From the NCBI GenBank assembly GCA_033439765.1, contig JAULSN010000005.1:620001-684000 (forward strand): a DNA stretch of 64,000 nt, in the 5' to 3' direction. The translations under genes were made by a program, and so were the position numbers. Each line of letters begins with the position of its first letter. Position 1 is the first letter of the stretch. The DNA comes from Lasiosphaeria ovina (lineage: Eukaryota; Ascomycota; Sordariomycetes; Sordariales; Lasiosphaeriaceae). Positions 10,501-22,619 of this stretch are shown here, piece by piece. A model generated the notes under the pieces. It did no database searches, had not been told where the DNA came from, and saw only the letters and a program-made list of their open reading frames with translations.

Positions 10501-11307
10501 GGTTACCGAAGATACGTTCTCGAATGGTAGGCTCTAGCGATAAGGTAAGACTAGGGTAACAAGGATAGATTGTTTCACTAACCATATTCCATTAAATAAT
10601 CCTTCAGGCTCTCGTCATCCTTCGGTTTCTCGTCGTCCTTCGGTTTCTCGTCATCCTTCGGTTTCTCGTTGTCCCCCGGTTTCAGAGCATTCTTCAGTTC
10701 CATTACTTTAATCTCCATTGCTGGCGTCTCTTGATCGACCTCTGGGACATCCTTGAGGTTGCCGACGGACGACGAACCTGCCTTGGTCAGAGTTATTGCC
10801 CTTTTCGTCTGCTCTCCCTTCTCATCGCCGCTTATTGGCAATAGGATGATGAATTCTCGAATCGGACCTGACCCCATGACTCTGACGATCTCCTGGCCGT
10901 TCCAGAGCTCACACACCTCGTTCGACGTAGACGACATCAGCTCGGACTCGGCGACGGCACGGCTCTCCCGTGCTCTTCCGATGATGGCTTTAAGCCACGA
11001 CGGGCCGCCAACTCGGATGGCACCCACGAGGGCGGTAATGATGCCCAACGGAGCCATTGCCAGGATGATGTTGTCGGCCCACCCCATGGATTGGCTCATG
11101 AACTGCATGGTAACCCTCTCTCCGAAGAGCGCCAGCAAGCTAAGTGTAATATAGGTTAGTGTACGGACTGCGCTGAACAAAACTGCAAGATACGTACGGG
11201 GCCAAATCAGTGAACAAATTGTTAGAAAAGTCATCTCCGGCGTCTGCAGCCACGTATGTGACGAAGCAGACTCCGACGAGGAGCAGAAGTTTTTCAGCAG
11301 CCAACAT
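6392..11307 (-). CDS. Large membrane-anchored ankyrin-repeat protein
   Basis: Three exons, 11307-11198, 11139-10583 and 10533-6392, give 1602 residues. Intron 1 is GTACGT..CTTAG and intron 2 is GTTAGT..CTAG; both joins keep the frame. The first exon starts with a hydrophobic helix (KLLLLVGVCFVTYVAADAG). Exon 2 has a second hydrophobic segment (AMAPLGIITALVGAIRVGG), then a WNGQEIVR motif and three KPKDDE repeats. Exon 3 adds two or three more transmembrane stretches in its first 300 residues, then a long helical part. About seven diverged ankyrin repeats follow, then 11 nearly identical 33-residue repeats at the C-terminus. This N-terminal membrane module with terminal ankyrins is a widespread but uncharacterised Pezizomycotina family; its function is unknown. 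Location in a membrane with cytosolic ankyrins is inferred. The ATG at 11307 was chosen because it directly precedes the hydrophobic helix. The reading frame ends abruptly inside a repeat. Confidence 0.85.
10615..10668 (-). repeat. 18-bp in-frame repeat, 3 copies
   Basis: Three copies of an 18-bp unit encode KPKDDE in exon 2 of the ankyrin gene. The copies differ at one base (TCATCC or TCGTCC on the plus strand). The result is a short charged linker between the N-terminal membrane module and exon 3. Confidence 0.9.
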
Positions 11308-13823
11308 GTTGGCGAAGGCTTGACTCTTTGGTCTGAGACAGTTCGGCCTTGGCAAATCTTCCTCCCTGTGCTCTGCTAATAAAAGGTGCGTAGCGACGGA
11401 CTTCCAAAAATCTGGATGATAGAGACCACAGTAGTCAGGATGCCCACAGGCGCAATTGCGAAAATAAGATAATCGATCTAATCGGAGCTTCCGTTGGGAT
11501 ATTACTTTGCTTGCCGAAAAGAGATGGAGATGGGAGTTGAGAGCGTTGCGGCTGGTCTCTGGTGGGGTTTCGGTCGTCTTTGACCATTGAACCTGCAGCT
11601 TAACTGCACACTGCTGCAACAGGACAAAAATGGGCAATCCAGGATAACAACCCGCATTCCGAGACATAAAGCACGCACCCAGGCTCATCAGATAGGAGTG
11701 GACGCCACCTCTCAAATTCAGGATTTGCTGCAAGCCACCACTTGCTGTCATGGCGGTGTTGGACCAGTCGGCCCGAATCCATCTGGTGCAGCGCCAACAC
11801 TCGGCCAATTAGGCGTAGCGTGAAATCTTCCACGAATTACCAACAGGATAGGGCCAGCCACGCTGAGCAAATATCAGTCCCGAAAGCCCTACGCGGAACG
11901 CCGCAGCACACCCACGCCAATCATTCCAAACCAATAAGGTTGAATGAGGTGTCACAAAGGCTGCCGCCCTCGCCGCCCACCCTAACGACTGTTGGTACGG
12001 AAAGCAGCGACGTGATTACGTGGCAACTAGATCAACAGCTACACGTACGCTCTTCAGTTAGTAGCCAGGCGATTCAACAATGCCCAGACGCGTCAAGCAC
12101 GAGGAACGATGTGTCTCCGGTGTCCCCGTCTTGTGAATGCCGATGACGAAAAGTTTACGGAACGGAAGAGCATGACCGGGCAACGGAGTTATGCTCCGTC
12201 CATGGTGATGGCAAGCAAGTCCAGCCACCTCCATTCTCCGTCCAGCTTCTGAAGACCGACGCCGATATTTACCTCGTGTCGCTCGTGCCTCTTCGACCGA
12301 CACCAAACCCTACAAACTCCCATGGCCTAGCCGCACCGAAGCGCAATAGCACACAGTCTGTGCGGAGAAGGTGCCCGGCCTCCAGAGGTCGAACAAACCC
12401 GACTGGCTGCAGGGCGGGCTGGCCTTCGGCGGCCCGTCCCGCTGCACTGCTAGCTCGGCCAGCTGGGAGATCTGTACTTCCCTTCCCCCAACCCGATTCT
12501 TCTACTCCGTCTACTCCCCGACTTTAAGCCTAGATCAAACTTAAAACCTATGCAACGTTTGGCTATAATGATATATAAGGATTATCCATATTCGTGACAA
12601 AGCACCTTGTCCTTCGGCCTAGGGCTGCGCTATGTCTTCGGGCTTGCTGCAAGCCGTGCTCGCTGTCGCAGATGTTGTGGCTTGTTCTGCGGGGTCAAGG
12701 TAGACGTGGCACCTTTGGAGGGGAAAGCTTGCACAGCCACGGTCCACAGGTGGTTGCAAGGCCAGCCTCCTTAGTAAAGGGATGCGGTGACCGACAGACG
12801 ACCAATTACAACTACAGCCGGGAAAGCTGTAGGGTGTTGTGGACGAATGGTGGCATAGTACCTCCTCTCCGTTACGAGACAAACGGCGTAGAGCCATCCA
12901 GAGGTGCCCCCGAACCAGCCCACAGTAGATGTACCGTGAACATCAGCGGGGCGAACTTTTTTTTGGTATTATTATTCAGCTGAACGGAGCCACCGTAGGC
13001 GAGCTTGCGAGCCGGAGGTGGCGTAGAGAGGCTGTCTCTTCTCTTTTACTGTGAGGGTGCTGAATGTTTTTCGAACGCTGATTGGCCAGTTTACGTCCGT
13101 GTCGAAATGGACAACGGGGACTGGTCGATCGGATAATCCTCGGATTCCTTAAGCCGCGGAATACCGAGCGCAGCGAGCTGCCCGCCGCAGGCGCCCCCGG
13201 AGGGCTGCCGGAGGCACCGTTCAGCGACCCCTTCCTGACTTGCCAGGTAGCTTATTTTATTAATTCTACACAGGGAGGGCGTCCGGCGGCGTGACGCGCC
13301 AGTTACCCGGGTTTGTGTACAGAGGCTTCTGCGAAGTCTCAGATTAATGGACGCGAAGCCAGTTTAACCAGACGAAACTCGCTTTCTCCGCCCCAAATTT
13401 CCACGCTGACGATTCACGTCGTAAGGCGCACCGGACCATCCAGGAGAACTGGCGTACGGTTGATTCAAGCCTCCCACCAGACAAATCTGGCGCGCTACTA
13501 TTCTAGACCGTGTTGGCTCTAGTGTGCTATTACTTTGGTAATAACAAGCCGCGATGAAGAAGCTTTGGCGTCTGTGCAGACATACTAGTAAAGTTCTTTG
13601 GCAAGTTCGATGCTCTCCTCCACATATCGCCGTTGAGCTCGATAGCAACCGTCGTTTTCGCATTCCCACCCGACCTCATCTGATGGCGAACCCAGCCTTC
13701 AACAGCCATGCGAACTCCTAGAATGCAGCGGCTACCGGGACTATCCCAGCCAGTCTAAATACCGGAGATCGTGTTCGGGGGCCTGCTGCAAGCCCCTCTC
13801 AATTTGGTATCGCTGACTTCCTC
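11308..13823. other. Long intergenic region, no supported gene
   Basis: About 2.5 kb upstream of the ankyrin gene. The ORFs here are short, overlap on both strands and show no motif, signal peptide or splice pattern I can support. The first few hundred bases presumably hold the ankyrin gene's promoter. A GC-rich, inverted-repeat-prone block lies at about 12990-13300, for example GCCACC near 12989 facing GGTGGC near 13017. Confidence 0.5.
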
Positions 13824-15622
13824 ATGACCAATTTCTTCCTGCCTCGTACGTTCTCCATTCCTCAGCCTCTTCATCCCTCACCCTACCATCTCAACCCTCT
13901 CTCCTAAACCCAACTGACAGATTCCTAATAGTTCGGGCTTCTGCCAGCAAAACTTCACAGCCGTCGCCCGCCCACCACGCAGCCCTCGAACAAGTGCTAT
14001 CCCAGGAAGAACAGCAGCGTATATAAGACTTTGCGTGAACCCCGAGCGTCTATCCGCCCTTTCGGAAGCCTGTCTCCTCCAGGACCGTCATTGTTACGTC
14101 GTTTCCCGTACATTTGACGAAGCCGAAGCTATTAAACGGCTTGAAGGCCAAAAAGGTCCAGCCGTAATGATGATGGGAATTACTTGACCGATACGATGCC
14201 TACCAATATGTAGAAGTGTCATATATCGTGCCCTATTTTCTCATAAAGGTAGACGGTAGGATTGATGAGGCAAAGAAAGTAGCTATTACGATCCTAAATA
14301 TACTCGACTTTGGCGTCGTCCATCTCCTCGAAGGCCCTGATATGAACCGGCCATTACCCTTAGCCGTAATATGTATAAAAGATTTGGTGAGTTCAAGATC
14401 TTCTTTGAACGTGGACTAGACCTTGATTCCCCTAATACCTGCCGTATTGGTTCCTTTCTCCCTCCCGCACTCTCACGCCTATTCCACGTAACAAGGACCT
14501 TATTCATATACCGACTGTCGATCCCCTGTCGGAACGCCTTCTTGCCCTCCACTACGCAATCGCTCACATTCTCCGCCTCTCGGGCGCGGGCAACTATATC
14601 AACAAGATTCTCAAGGACATGGAGAATGGGACAGTGCGTGCAGCTGGGTCTACGGAGCTGGGTGTCATGGTAGACCTTGCCTTGAAGGTACAATGATGGC
14701 GGAATCGTTTGGTACGGAAGGCCGGTGTAGTAAAAGAAGATGTAGAACCAGGTACTTTCTGATGCAGACTGTCCCCGCCCCCCTCCCCCCCTTTTCTAAA
14801 GGAATCCTTAATAAACTTTGGGCGGGATGAGATGCAGTGGCGCGCGATGACCTGCTGATCTGTATGAGCCGACCAGAGTACCGTAGATACGTCTATTCGG
14901 GAAGTCACCATTGACCGGGGTGTGGAAAATGTTACGCGTTGCATCATGGAAAACGACTGCCGCCTCCATTGTGTTGACATACATGCTGAGCTGTGGATAC
15001 GGGACCTGTTTGAGATTGCTTTGATGTGGTAGATCTCGAAACGGCAGTGATAACGTGTCGCTACGATTTAGCAACACAAGCTGCATCTGGTTCTGGATAA
15101 TCACTTATCCGGGCCGCGAGGCTGTAGGCCCGCGACTTTTGGCGCAACTTCATCTCCAACACTACTAAAGACTACCTCCTCTGGGCCGACCAACTCTGCA
15201 TGATCGATTTTGGCATCAGCTTCGCAGGCGGCTCCCCGAAGCGTACTGGCGGATCACCTTGATACTTACCCCCTGAGTTCTTGAGTGACTGGCGCTCGCG
15301 GGGTCCGCCGGGTGACCTGTGGGCTTTAGGTATCGTCATGCTTTGGCTACTTGGTTATGGTTATGTATCTGTCCCCGATAAGTCCGCAAGCTGGCTTATT
15401 GCGGACATACACCCAGAAGGGCCTGTTGAGGCACACAGAAGTGCTAGAAAGGTGATGATGTAATGGATTAGACTTACGAAGGACGCCCGGTTGAGACTAC
15501 GGCAAGGGACAATAGAGGGTATCGTGAAAGCCCTGCTGGAGCCGGGTATGAGTGATCGGGTTGACGCTGCAACGCTTGAGATACGCGAGGGAGATGATAG
15601 ATATTCTATGAGGTCGGAATAG
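13824..15622 (+). pseudogene. Decayed protein-kinase-like gene
   Basis: The best-preserved part is frame 2 from about 15128 to 15622. It reads WRNFISNTTKDYLLWADQL, then MIDFGISFAGG (kinase DFG motif, 15200 on), then a TGA at 15260-15262 directly before YLPPEF (APE-like motif). Next come PPGDLWALGIVMLWLLGYG (the D..ALG helix of the C-lobe), a TAA at 15461-15463, WIRLTKDARLRLRQGT, and a final TAG at 15620. Upstream, a piece near 14167-14290 (ELLDRYDAYQYV, KVDGRIDEAKKVAI) may be from the N-lobe. An ATG at about 13824 is followed by a GTACGT..GACAG intron-like pair but then meets two stops. With CGA and CAA in place of the two internal stops, the DFG-to-C-lobe frame would be open. No complete ATP-binding loop is visible. 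The kinase identity is fairly sure; the 5' limit is a guess. Confidence 0.55.
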
Positions 15623-16273
15623 TCACACAGAGATAATCCTGTTTCCTCCTTTAAAACTAAATGCGCGATAGGCCTGGAGGTGCTGTTGGGCGTGCTCGTG
15701 TCACGATGCAAGCACGCCCAACGGGGTTGTGGCGAGGTTCTGAAGACTAAAGTTTCATACCAAGCATTCATACCAAGCAGCTTAACAAAAGCGGCCAGCC
15801 CTACACATAGCCTTCGCAAGCCACGTATTACAACCGGACCGGGCCGTCCACTGCTAAAGATCGGCTAAGATCGGCTTGGTACAATCGCAACCGAAAGGCG
15901 GAACCGAGAAGTTTAGCGACAGGCGCCGGCCCTCAGTATCGAGTCGCCGAGGCACATGCAGACAAGGGCGTGGTTGCGGACGGCGAGCTCTCGTAATCTT
16001 ACATCTGCATCCACGGGCGGTACTACATACTACGGCGTCGTAAGTCAAGAACAAGTTCGAATCACTTACGTCAACAAGAAAATTATAGATCAGCCAAAAT
16101 GGAAGGAACAGAGCGCAAATTCATTTCCAGTACTGGAATTATAGTACAACCAGAGGAATCGAGAAACTTCTTCCAACGCAGCGAATCTGCGAAATTGCGT
16201 AATTAATTGGCCTTGTGAGGAAGCGCCACCGATTGGCCGACAACAATACTTTGACAGAAACAGCCATGACCAA
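15623..16273. other. Intergenic stretch
   Basis: About 650 bases between the kinase relic and the 3' end of the GHKL-ATPase gene. I see no gene, RNA or repeat here. Confidence 0.5.
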
Positions 16274-19200
16274 CTAACTGGTTGTGGTGACGGCAAGTGT
16301 GTGGGTGTTGAAATGAAGTTGTCCCTCGCGTTGCAGCTGGATGGGGTCAACATAGAGCCGCACGTCAATCTGTTCCGTGTACATGTTGTACACGCGGAAG
16401 ATGATGTACACCGAATTTCTGTCTCGGGACAGCGTCGCCATCTAGAATGCAAAAGGGGTTTGTTAGTCTTGGGGCTGTCTGCATCACAGTGTCCATATGA
16501 TATGAGTGTAACCAATCTCACCTTGTTATACTGATTGCTGCTCATGTAAAATGGCGCATTGCAGTACGAGGATGTTGACTTGACTTCAAGGTAGTACTTT
16601 GGCTTCTTGCCTCCCCACTGTGTCGCCTCTAGGTGGCCCGTTTCCACGAGGCGGGATGTGAAGACGCCGTCCGTGTCGTGGTATTCTAGGTCTGCGTCCT
16701 CTATTCTGACCTAGTCAGGGATTGATTGATATTCGGAAACGCCACGGGCGTAGTGCCTGAGGTTGCTCGTCCAGTTATCGAGAAAGAATACAGGGAGGTT
16801 AGGCGTCAGGGCGCAGAGCAGCTCAAAGACCTGGTACAAAATGTTTAGCATAAGATGAGGGATGTAGGGACTAGTTTGTAGGTTCAGCTTACAAACAACT
16901 CGCCAGCAGCCCCAATCTTCGGATCTCGCTGGTACCGAGGGGTGTTGGGTGGAAAAAGAGACCGGTCATCAAACGGCCGGAATACCTCATTCGAATTCTG
17001 CACCAGAGCGACTGAAAGGGGGTGCATGTCGAAACCCCTGCGGCTGGGGAACCGGATTTTCCTGGCCGCTGTGATCATATGGCGCAGGAGTCGTACATAC
17101 TCTGCGGGTGTATTGTTCGGCACTGCTGAGACAGGAGAACTGTGTGTGTGGAACAGCGAAGCTGGAGATCGCCCAGTTGCGTGTACGAGGGCCTGTGACT
17201 CGGACTCCGCGACATGGACTTCGATCTGCACTTCTGCGCGTCCAGGAATCTCCGGGTCCGTGTTTGGAATGTCCACGTTGATTATCCCTTCCTTCTCCAG
17301 CAGGCGTGCGACAGACGCGATTTTCGCATTCAGGAGCCCCTTTACCACTCCCACGGCAGGATAGTCCACGCGCCGCGTGCTCTCTGTGCACGTGTCTCTC
17401 ACCATCCATTCCACCAGCTTCTCTGGCAAAGTGTGCTGGATGCACAAGTCCTGCAACTCCTCGTTGTGAGGGATGTACACTTTCAGCTGTGTTGCATAGT
17501 CATCGTAGTCGATGTGAACCTCGCTTTGTCCAACTTCAGCGGTAAACTCGGCATTGCCCATTGACAGCTTCAAAATGGACGAGATTCCGTGTGTTTCCCA
17601 GGTTTCGGCGGCCTGGAGCAACTCGTAGAATCCTTTTTGGTCTTGGAGAACTCGCGGACTCTTGAAATGAGTGGCAATTCTGGAAACAATTACCCTGTTA
17701 GCCACAGGCAAGAAAGCCGTATCAATTGGGATTTGATAGTAGTTGACGTACCGGAGAAGTCCATGTGCCTTCCTCTTTATATCGAATCGATTCTCGGAGG
17801 CTGGCCACTTCTCCCCAGAGCTCAGGGCCGAAGTCTCGCTGACCATGCGGGACATGTAGCGATTTCCTAGCCCTGCCCATTCAACAAAGGGCTGGAGCTT
17901 ATTGACTTCGGTCATGGTAAAGTCCAGCGTGTTCACCTGTCCTTGAAATGCGTCGCCGAGCTGCTTGCGATCCACAATTGCAAAGGCCGTTTTTGCTGAA
18001 TTTAGAATGACTTGCCCGCCGGGGTGTTCGATAGGCAAGATAGGCCGCTCTAAGAGATCTGCTGGGAGGGAATCTTCGGGGAGCGTATCGGTTTCAAGGA
18101 GCGAATTCAGGCTCCAGAGCAAGGTCTTTGCTTGGTCAACCGTCACGTGCCCTGGGTCGAGGCTCATCAACTCGTGGAACACCATTTCAATACTGAGTGT
18201 CTGAATATGGAGCGCCTTGAGGAAGAAATCTTCAAGGCTGTGGTCATATTTCATTGCCAAGTTTGGTTTTCCTCGAATGTCCGTTCCGGTGGACCAGACA
18301 CAGTCAGATGGTTTGTGCCACGTAAAATCCTTGATGCCACAGTCGAAGCGGCAGTAGAGAATCAACGCGTCCTTTTCGAATACCTCCCTGGATTTTTCGT
18401 TAATATTGGGATATGCGTGGTTTAGATTTGGACACTTGCCTGAGCTCTTCACATGAAGCGCTGTACTTAGTATGTATCGTCTTGTACCGGTTTTGGGCAA
18501 TATCTAGGTCACTGCCATCCGTCTCTTTCATATACCGAAGGTCCTCGACGAGATCACCCCAGGAGCATTCGCGAACCCCTAGCGTGACTTGGAAGAAGTC
18601 TACGATCCTGTTGATGTTGGTTTTTTTAACCCCGGGCCAATCGATGTCGGTTAGGCTGACTGAGAGCTTGGTGTGCAAATCCAACGGCGCGCCCAGCAGG
18701 CAGTCCTCCGTCGTGCACCAAGCTGGCTCGTGTTCGTCAATCACCCCAGGGATCAAGATGGCGCGGGTCTCTTTGAAAAAGGACCTGCGCATTAGTAGGT
18801 TAGTATACTTAGAATTATCTTGGAACCATAGGTAGATCATAAAGGAGGTGATTGAGTAGTTGAGTATGTAGGTACTAACCTTGCTACATCCTGTTCTGCG
18901 TCGTCAACGCATTTCGAGTGAATTCTCACATATAGGTCCCAAACCCTCTTGATCTGTCGGAGATGCTCGGGGTATTTGTTTCCATCAACGATGGCCTTGA
19001 GTATAGCGAGGTAGAAAGGCAGATCGTCATTTTTCGTAACTCGCAGATTGTCCAAGAAATCCCAATCGCGTGCAGATTGATCCACAAGCGGGGTCTCGAG
19101 CTCTAGAAACGGGAAGCTCTCTCTGCCCACTAGGAATTGAGAAACAATTTGACGGAGGCGTGGCAGAGGGAGAACGGTATCGCGCATTGGGTACTTCTTG

Positions 19201-21729
19201 CCACCCTGGCAGAGAACCTCGATGGACATTAGTTCCTCCGCTAAATCAGCTTTCCATATGATACGCAACTTTGCTGAGTTCACCAAGACCTTTATCAAGC
19301 TTAGAAAGGACTTTGGAAGGTGTTCTGCGACATATCGGCATTCCTTGGATATGGAGTCGCTAAAGATCGTCTCGGTTAGAGTTAGATCTTGATGAAGCCT
19401 AAGGTGTGCTTCCAACCAGAAAGTCCAGTCACGTTGCATATAACCTTTCCCAGGTTGAGGAACATCCTTGAAGTACCTCGGATGGGCGAATGGTACTGGT
19501 AGGCCCAACTTATACGGTCCGTATGGTGAATTGCTGAGAATGTAGACCTTCTCGGTACACGGGAAACGCCATTTGGACTCCGAGTCATACAACCCCACTG
19601 AGATCATACGTTCATCAGCCAAGCTTCCTTCAGAGCTAGTGATGTAGAGAAACTTGAGAAGCTCAACCGAAGTGTCCAGGTCGATTGAGCCGGTTTTCCG
19701 CAATTTGTCGTATTTATCGAACACCAATCCTCGAATATAGTTGTCCGGGGCAGTGATGGCACCAAGTGCGTCAAACAAATCTTTCCGCTGCTCATGTGCC
19801 GCAGCGGCTGGATGGATGATCTGCAGGCCAAGAACAGCCGGAATTGTAACGCCTGCTGTTGTGGTCGGCAAGTAAACCGGCCCGTCGGTTGAGGCTATCC
19901 AGCGTCCATTGCTGAGGGGTACAAGTGACAGGGCCTTGATCCTTGTTTTCGACACAGTCAGTTTGCTAGTGAGAAGCTTCGCAGCCCGTGCATGCCAGTC
20001 GTCGTCCGTTGTTTTTGATTTCATGGTTGAACCAGGGATAGTCAAATCCATCGAAACCCTGTCAAGGAATTGTAGCATGTCGATGTATTGGAGACCGTAC
20101 CCTCTCAGGATACTGATTGCTTTTTGGCTGTACTGGGGAGAGATGTAAATGGCGTCGTTTCCTTCCAGATCACGGAATAGGGGACTCCCTTGACTGTCTA
20201 TCATCTCGGCGTATTGGGTTCTGACACTTTTCATGAGCCGATGGGACAAAGAAGAATGCGTAACCAGCACTGGGGCTTGGGTTACTTGTTTCTTCAGCTG
20301 GTCGACCAGCTTTTTCCAGAAATTGTCCCATGGATGGCCGGATGGATCAGGAAGATATTCCATCCACCGGTATCGTAGCTGAGGGTGGTCACACATTTCA
20401 TCCACAGCATGGACAAATGTCTTAGCCACAGCATCGAGAAGTGCCAGGTTCCGACGAGAGTTCGTGGAGATATCCTCTCGATTGGCTAGCGTTACGAAGT
20501 CGCTATGAATCAAGAACTGCGTTCGTTAGCAATGGATCACTATCCATAATTAAGGCGCCAAAGAGATGACAGGAAGAACGAGACATTGCAAAATGGAAAC
20601 AAGAAAACCTACATTGAATCCAGCACGGCGAATGGGAAGGAATGCAAACAACTGCTGAGGCTCAATGACTGGTTTAAGTGTGTCCGAAAGTGGGAAGGCT
20701 AAAACCACCACGGACTCCGAATCCTTTAGGGATTCTTCTTCGGTAGAATACGCCCGGTTTTCGTTTCTGGGAAGACCTGTCGCTAATCGCTTGGTGACCC
20801 AATAAGTCTGCAGAGTGCATTGTGGGTCGCTGCCGTTGCCCTGGGTACGGCTGTTCTTCAGCAGGGTCAGATGTGGGGTGCATCCCTGGTCCCGTAACAA
20901 GATAGAGGACGACGTCTCATTGTCCTTGATGTCAAAGAAACGGATCTCAATGCGTTTGAGGTTCTTCAAAAAGAGCAGCATTGCGGGCTGGAGGTCATGG
21001 AGCTGATCGATGATGTTCCTGCGCTGCTCTATTCGTCCCTCGTCTGCGTCGCCGTCGTCGTGGAGGGAGAAGGTCATGCGTGTCAGAGGCCCCTGCAGCT
21101 CGTAGACGGGCTCTTCCCACTCGGGCGATATCATACCCATACCCGAACCCCCTGGGCGGTGCTTGAAAGCGAAGGAGAAGTTTCCAGACTGGATGTGCAC
21201 TTTCCAAGCCACCTTGAAGACGGACTTGAACCCAATACCCTTCTCGCCAATGTAACCCTGAGCGGCCGTCTTGGAGCTCTGACCAACGGCGCAAATGGCG
21301 CGAAGGTTGGCCCCCGAAAAGCCGTCTTCGTTGCAGTCCACTACAATGCGGTTCTCATAAAGACTGAACGAGACGAGTGGCGAAGAGCCGAGGCCCGCTG
21401 CAATGCTGAACTTGTTGTCATCGGCGTTCTGAAGAAGCTCAAAAATGAAGCGGACGTCGGCAGTATACAGGTTCTTGGCCAGCCTGTGCGTGCGTCTTGG
21501 TTAGCAACACTAGGCTATGACCCGCCCAGACGGGAGGCAGAGGCTACGAAATGACAACATACGTCGAGACAGCTGATCCAATCAATGCATCCTTCTTGAG
21601 CATGGCTTGTTCCACTGCACGTCGCACGCCTGGTTCCATGCGTTCGTACACATCTTCGCCGAGATGGCCATGCTCGTGGGCAATCTCTTGGACCAATGCT
21701 CGCGCCCTCTGTGGAGAGATGGTTGACAT
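16274..21729 (-). CDS. NO VEIN/sacsin-like GHKL-ATPase with C-terminal DUF3883 (NOV_C) domain; one in-frame TAG
   Basis: Eight exons by eye: 21729-21563, 21483-20613, 20516-18880, 18784-18440, 18387-17752, 17679-16893, 16830-16522 and 16441-16274. Their lengths sum to 4920 nt, a whole number of codons. The N-terminus has GHKL (Hsp90-type) ATPase motifs: FELLQNADDN (N-box), DCNEDGFSGANLRAIC, and the glycine box GYIGEKGIGFKSVFKV. A long middle region without known motif follows. The C-terminus matches NOV_C: GELF, then DLEYHD, then YLEVKST, an E..D..ExK order like PD-(D/E)XK nucleases, then FYMSSNQYNKV. Intron 18388-18439 has a GC donor (AG|GCAAGT); intron 17680-17751 is 72 nt and open in frame. 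A TAG at 16711-16713 lies just before DLEYHD, where the partial copy at 134-1063 has Trp. If real, it removes most of the nuclease-like part. The family is known from plants (NO VEIN) and fungi; its fungal role is unknown to me. Confidence 0.8.
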
Positions 21730-22619
21730 GTTGCGGTTTGCGTAGGTTAGCTACCAAGCATAAGTTTCGCATACGTCGAGGGTGCGACTAGGTAGGTAGT
21801 GTACGAAGCAAGTTCAGTGATGGGCAAGGGCGAGTTGCAGATGGCAATAGTGTCAACGCGAGCTTGGTTGGAGGTTGGATAGGGTAGCCACGACGTCAAA
21901 TTGGCAAAAGAGGGGAACGTCCAAGTTTTTGACAGACTTCCAGGCACACAACGAGTTCCAGCCCAAGCCCGCTGAATTGGGCGCGGCTGCACAGGGCAGG
22001 CAAGTGTGCAGGTTCCAACGTGCGAATAGCGGAGAAGTGGCGCCCCCAGCGACGTGTCTCTCAGATTATCTAATTGCTTCATCAGATGTAACCCGGCGCC
22101 CAGTTTGTGCTGGTTGTGACTAAAGCAGCACCGAGCCGAACAATAGTTCATTTTCTTCGTTCGCACGGTTGGTGGCTGAATGCCACCTACTGTAGTTAAA
22201 GCAGAACGGGTCGAAAGTGGCCGCACTGGCTCACTGCCGTGACTACCCGTGAAGTCATTTGTGACTGGTGGCAATTTCGTTTGCTCTGTTCCTCCAGTCC
22301 TTCAAGTCATGTACCTAACAACCTATTGCAGGGAATCCCATATCTGATGTTTCCATACTAGCGAAGAACGAAACTTGGGGAGAGAGGATCAGCAGATAAA
22401 AGACTCCTAGATAGTATCAAAGGCTCAGTCAAGTCCAAGCTGTTATTTCGTCAGCTTTACCCAGGATCGACCTACACAAGTTAAATTGTCACAATGCAGA
22501 AGTCAAACAATTTAACGGTGCCAATTACTGCGCCAAATACTCCACTTGTATTACAGTCGACGACAATTCGGTCTTCACAAAACCGGAAAGAGGGACGGGG
22601 AGCCGCCCACATTTCGTTT
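21730..22619. other. Intergenic region upstream of the GHKL-ATPase gene
   Basis: Presumably holds the promoter of the minus-strand ATPase gene. Short ORFs on both strands have no supportable product. No obvious regulatory motif could be assigned. Confidence 0.45.

Noticed and set aside
16040..16056. GTTCGAATC resembling a tRNA B box
   Set aside because: No acceptor stem, A box or anticodon arm can be folded around it.
16705..16715. TGACTAG near the premature stop, similar to the readthrough motif TGA-CTA
   Set aside because: The in-frame stop is the TAG; the TGA of that hexamer is out of frame, so the readthrough rule does not apply.
16690..16810. Intron ending at CTGACTAG that would remove the premature TAG
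   Set aside because: The only plausible donors give an intron of about 30 nt, or one that deletes the DNWTSN segment conserved in the other copy.
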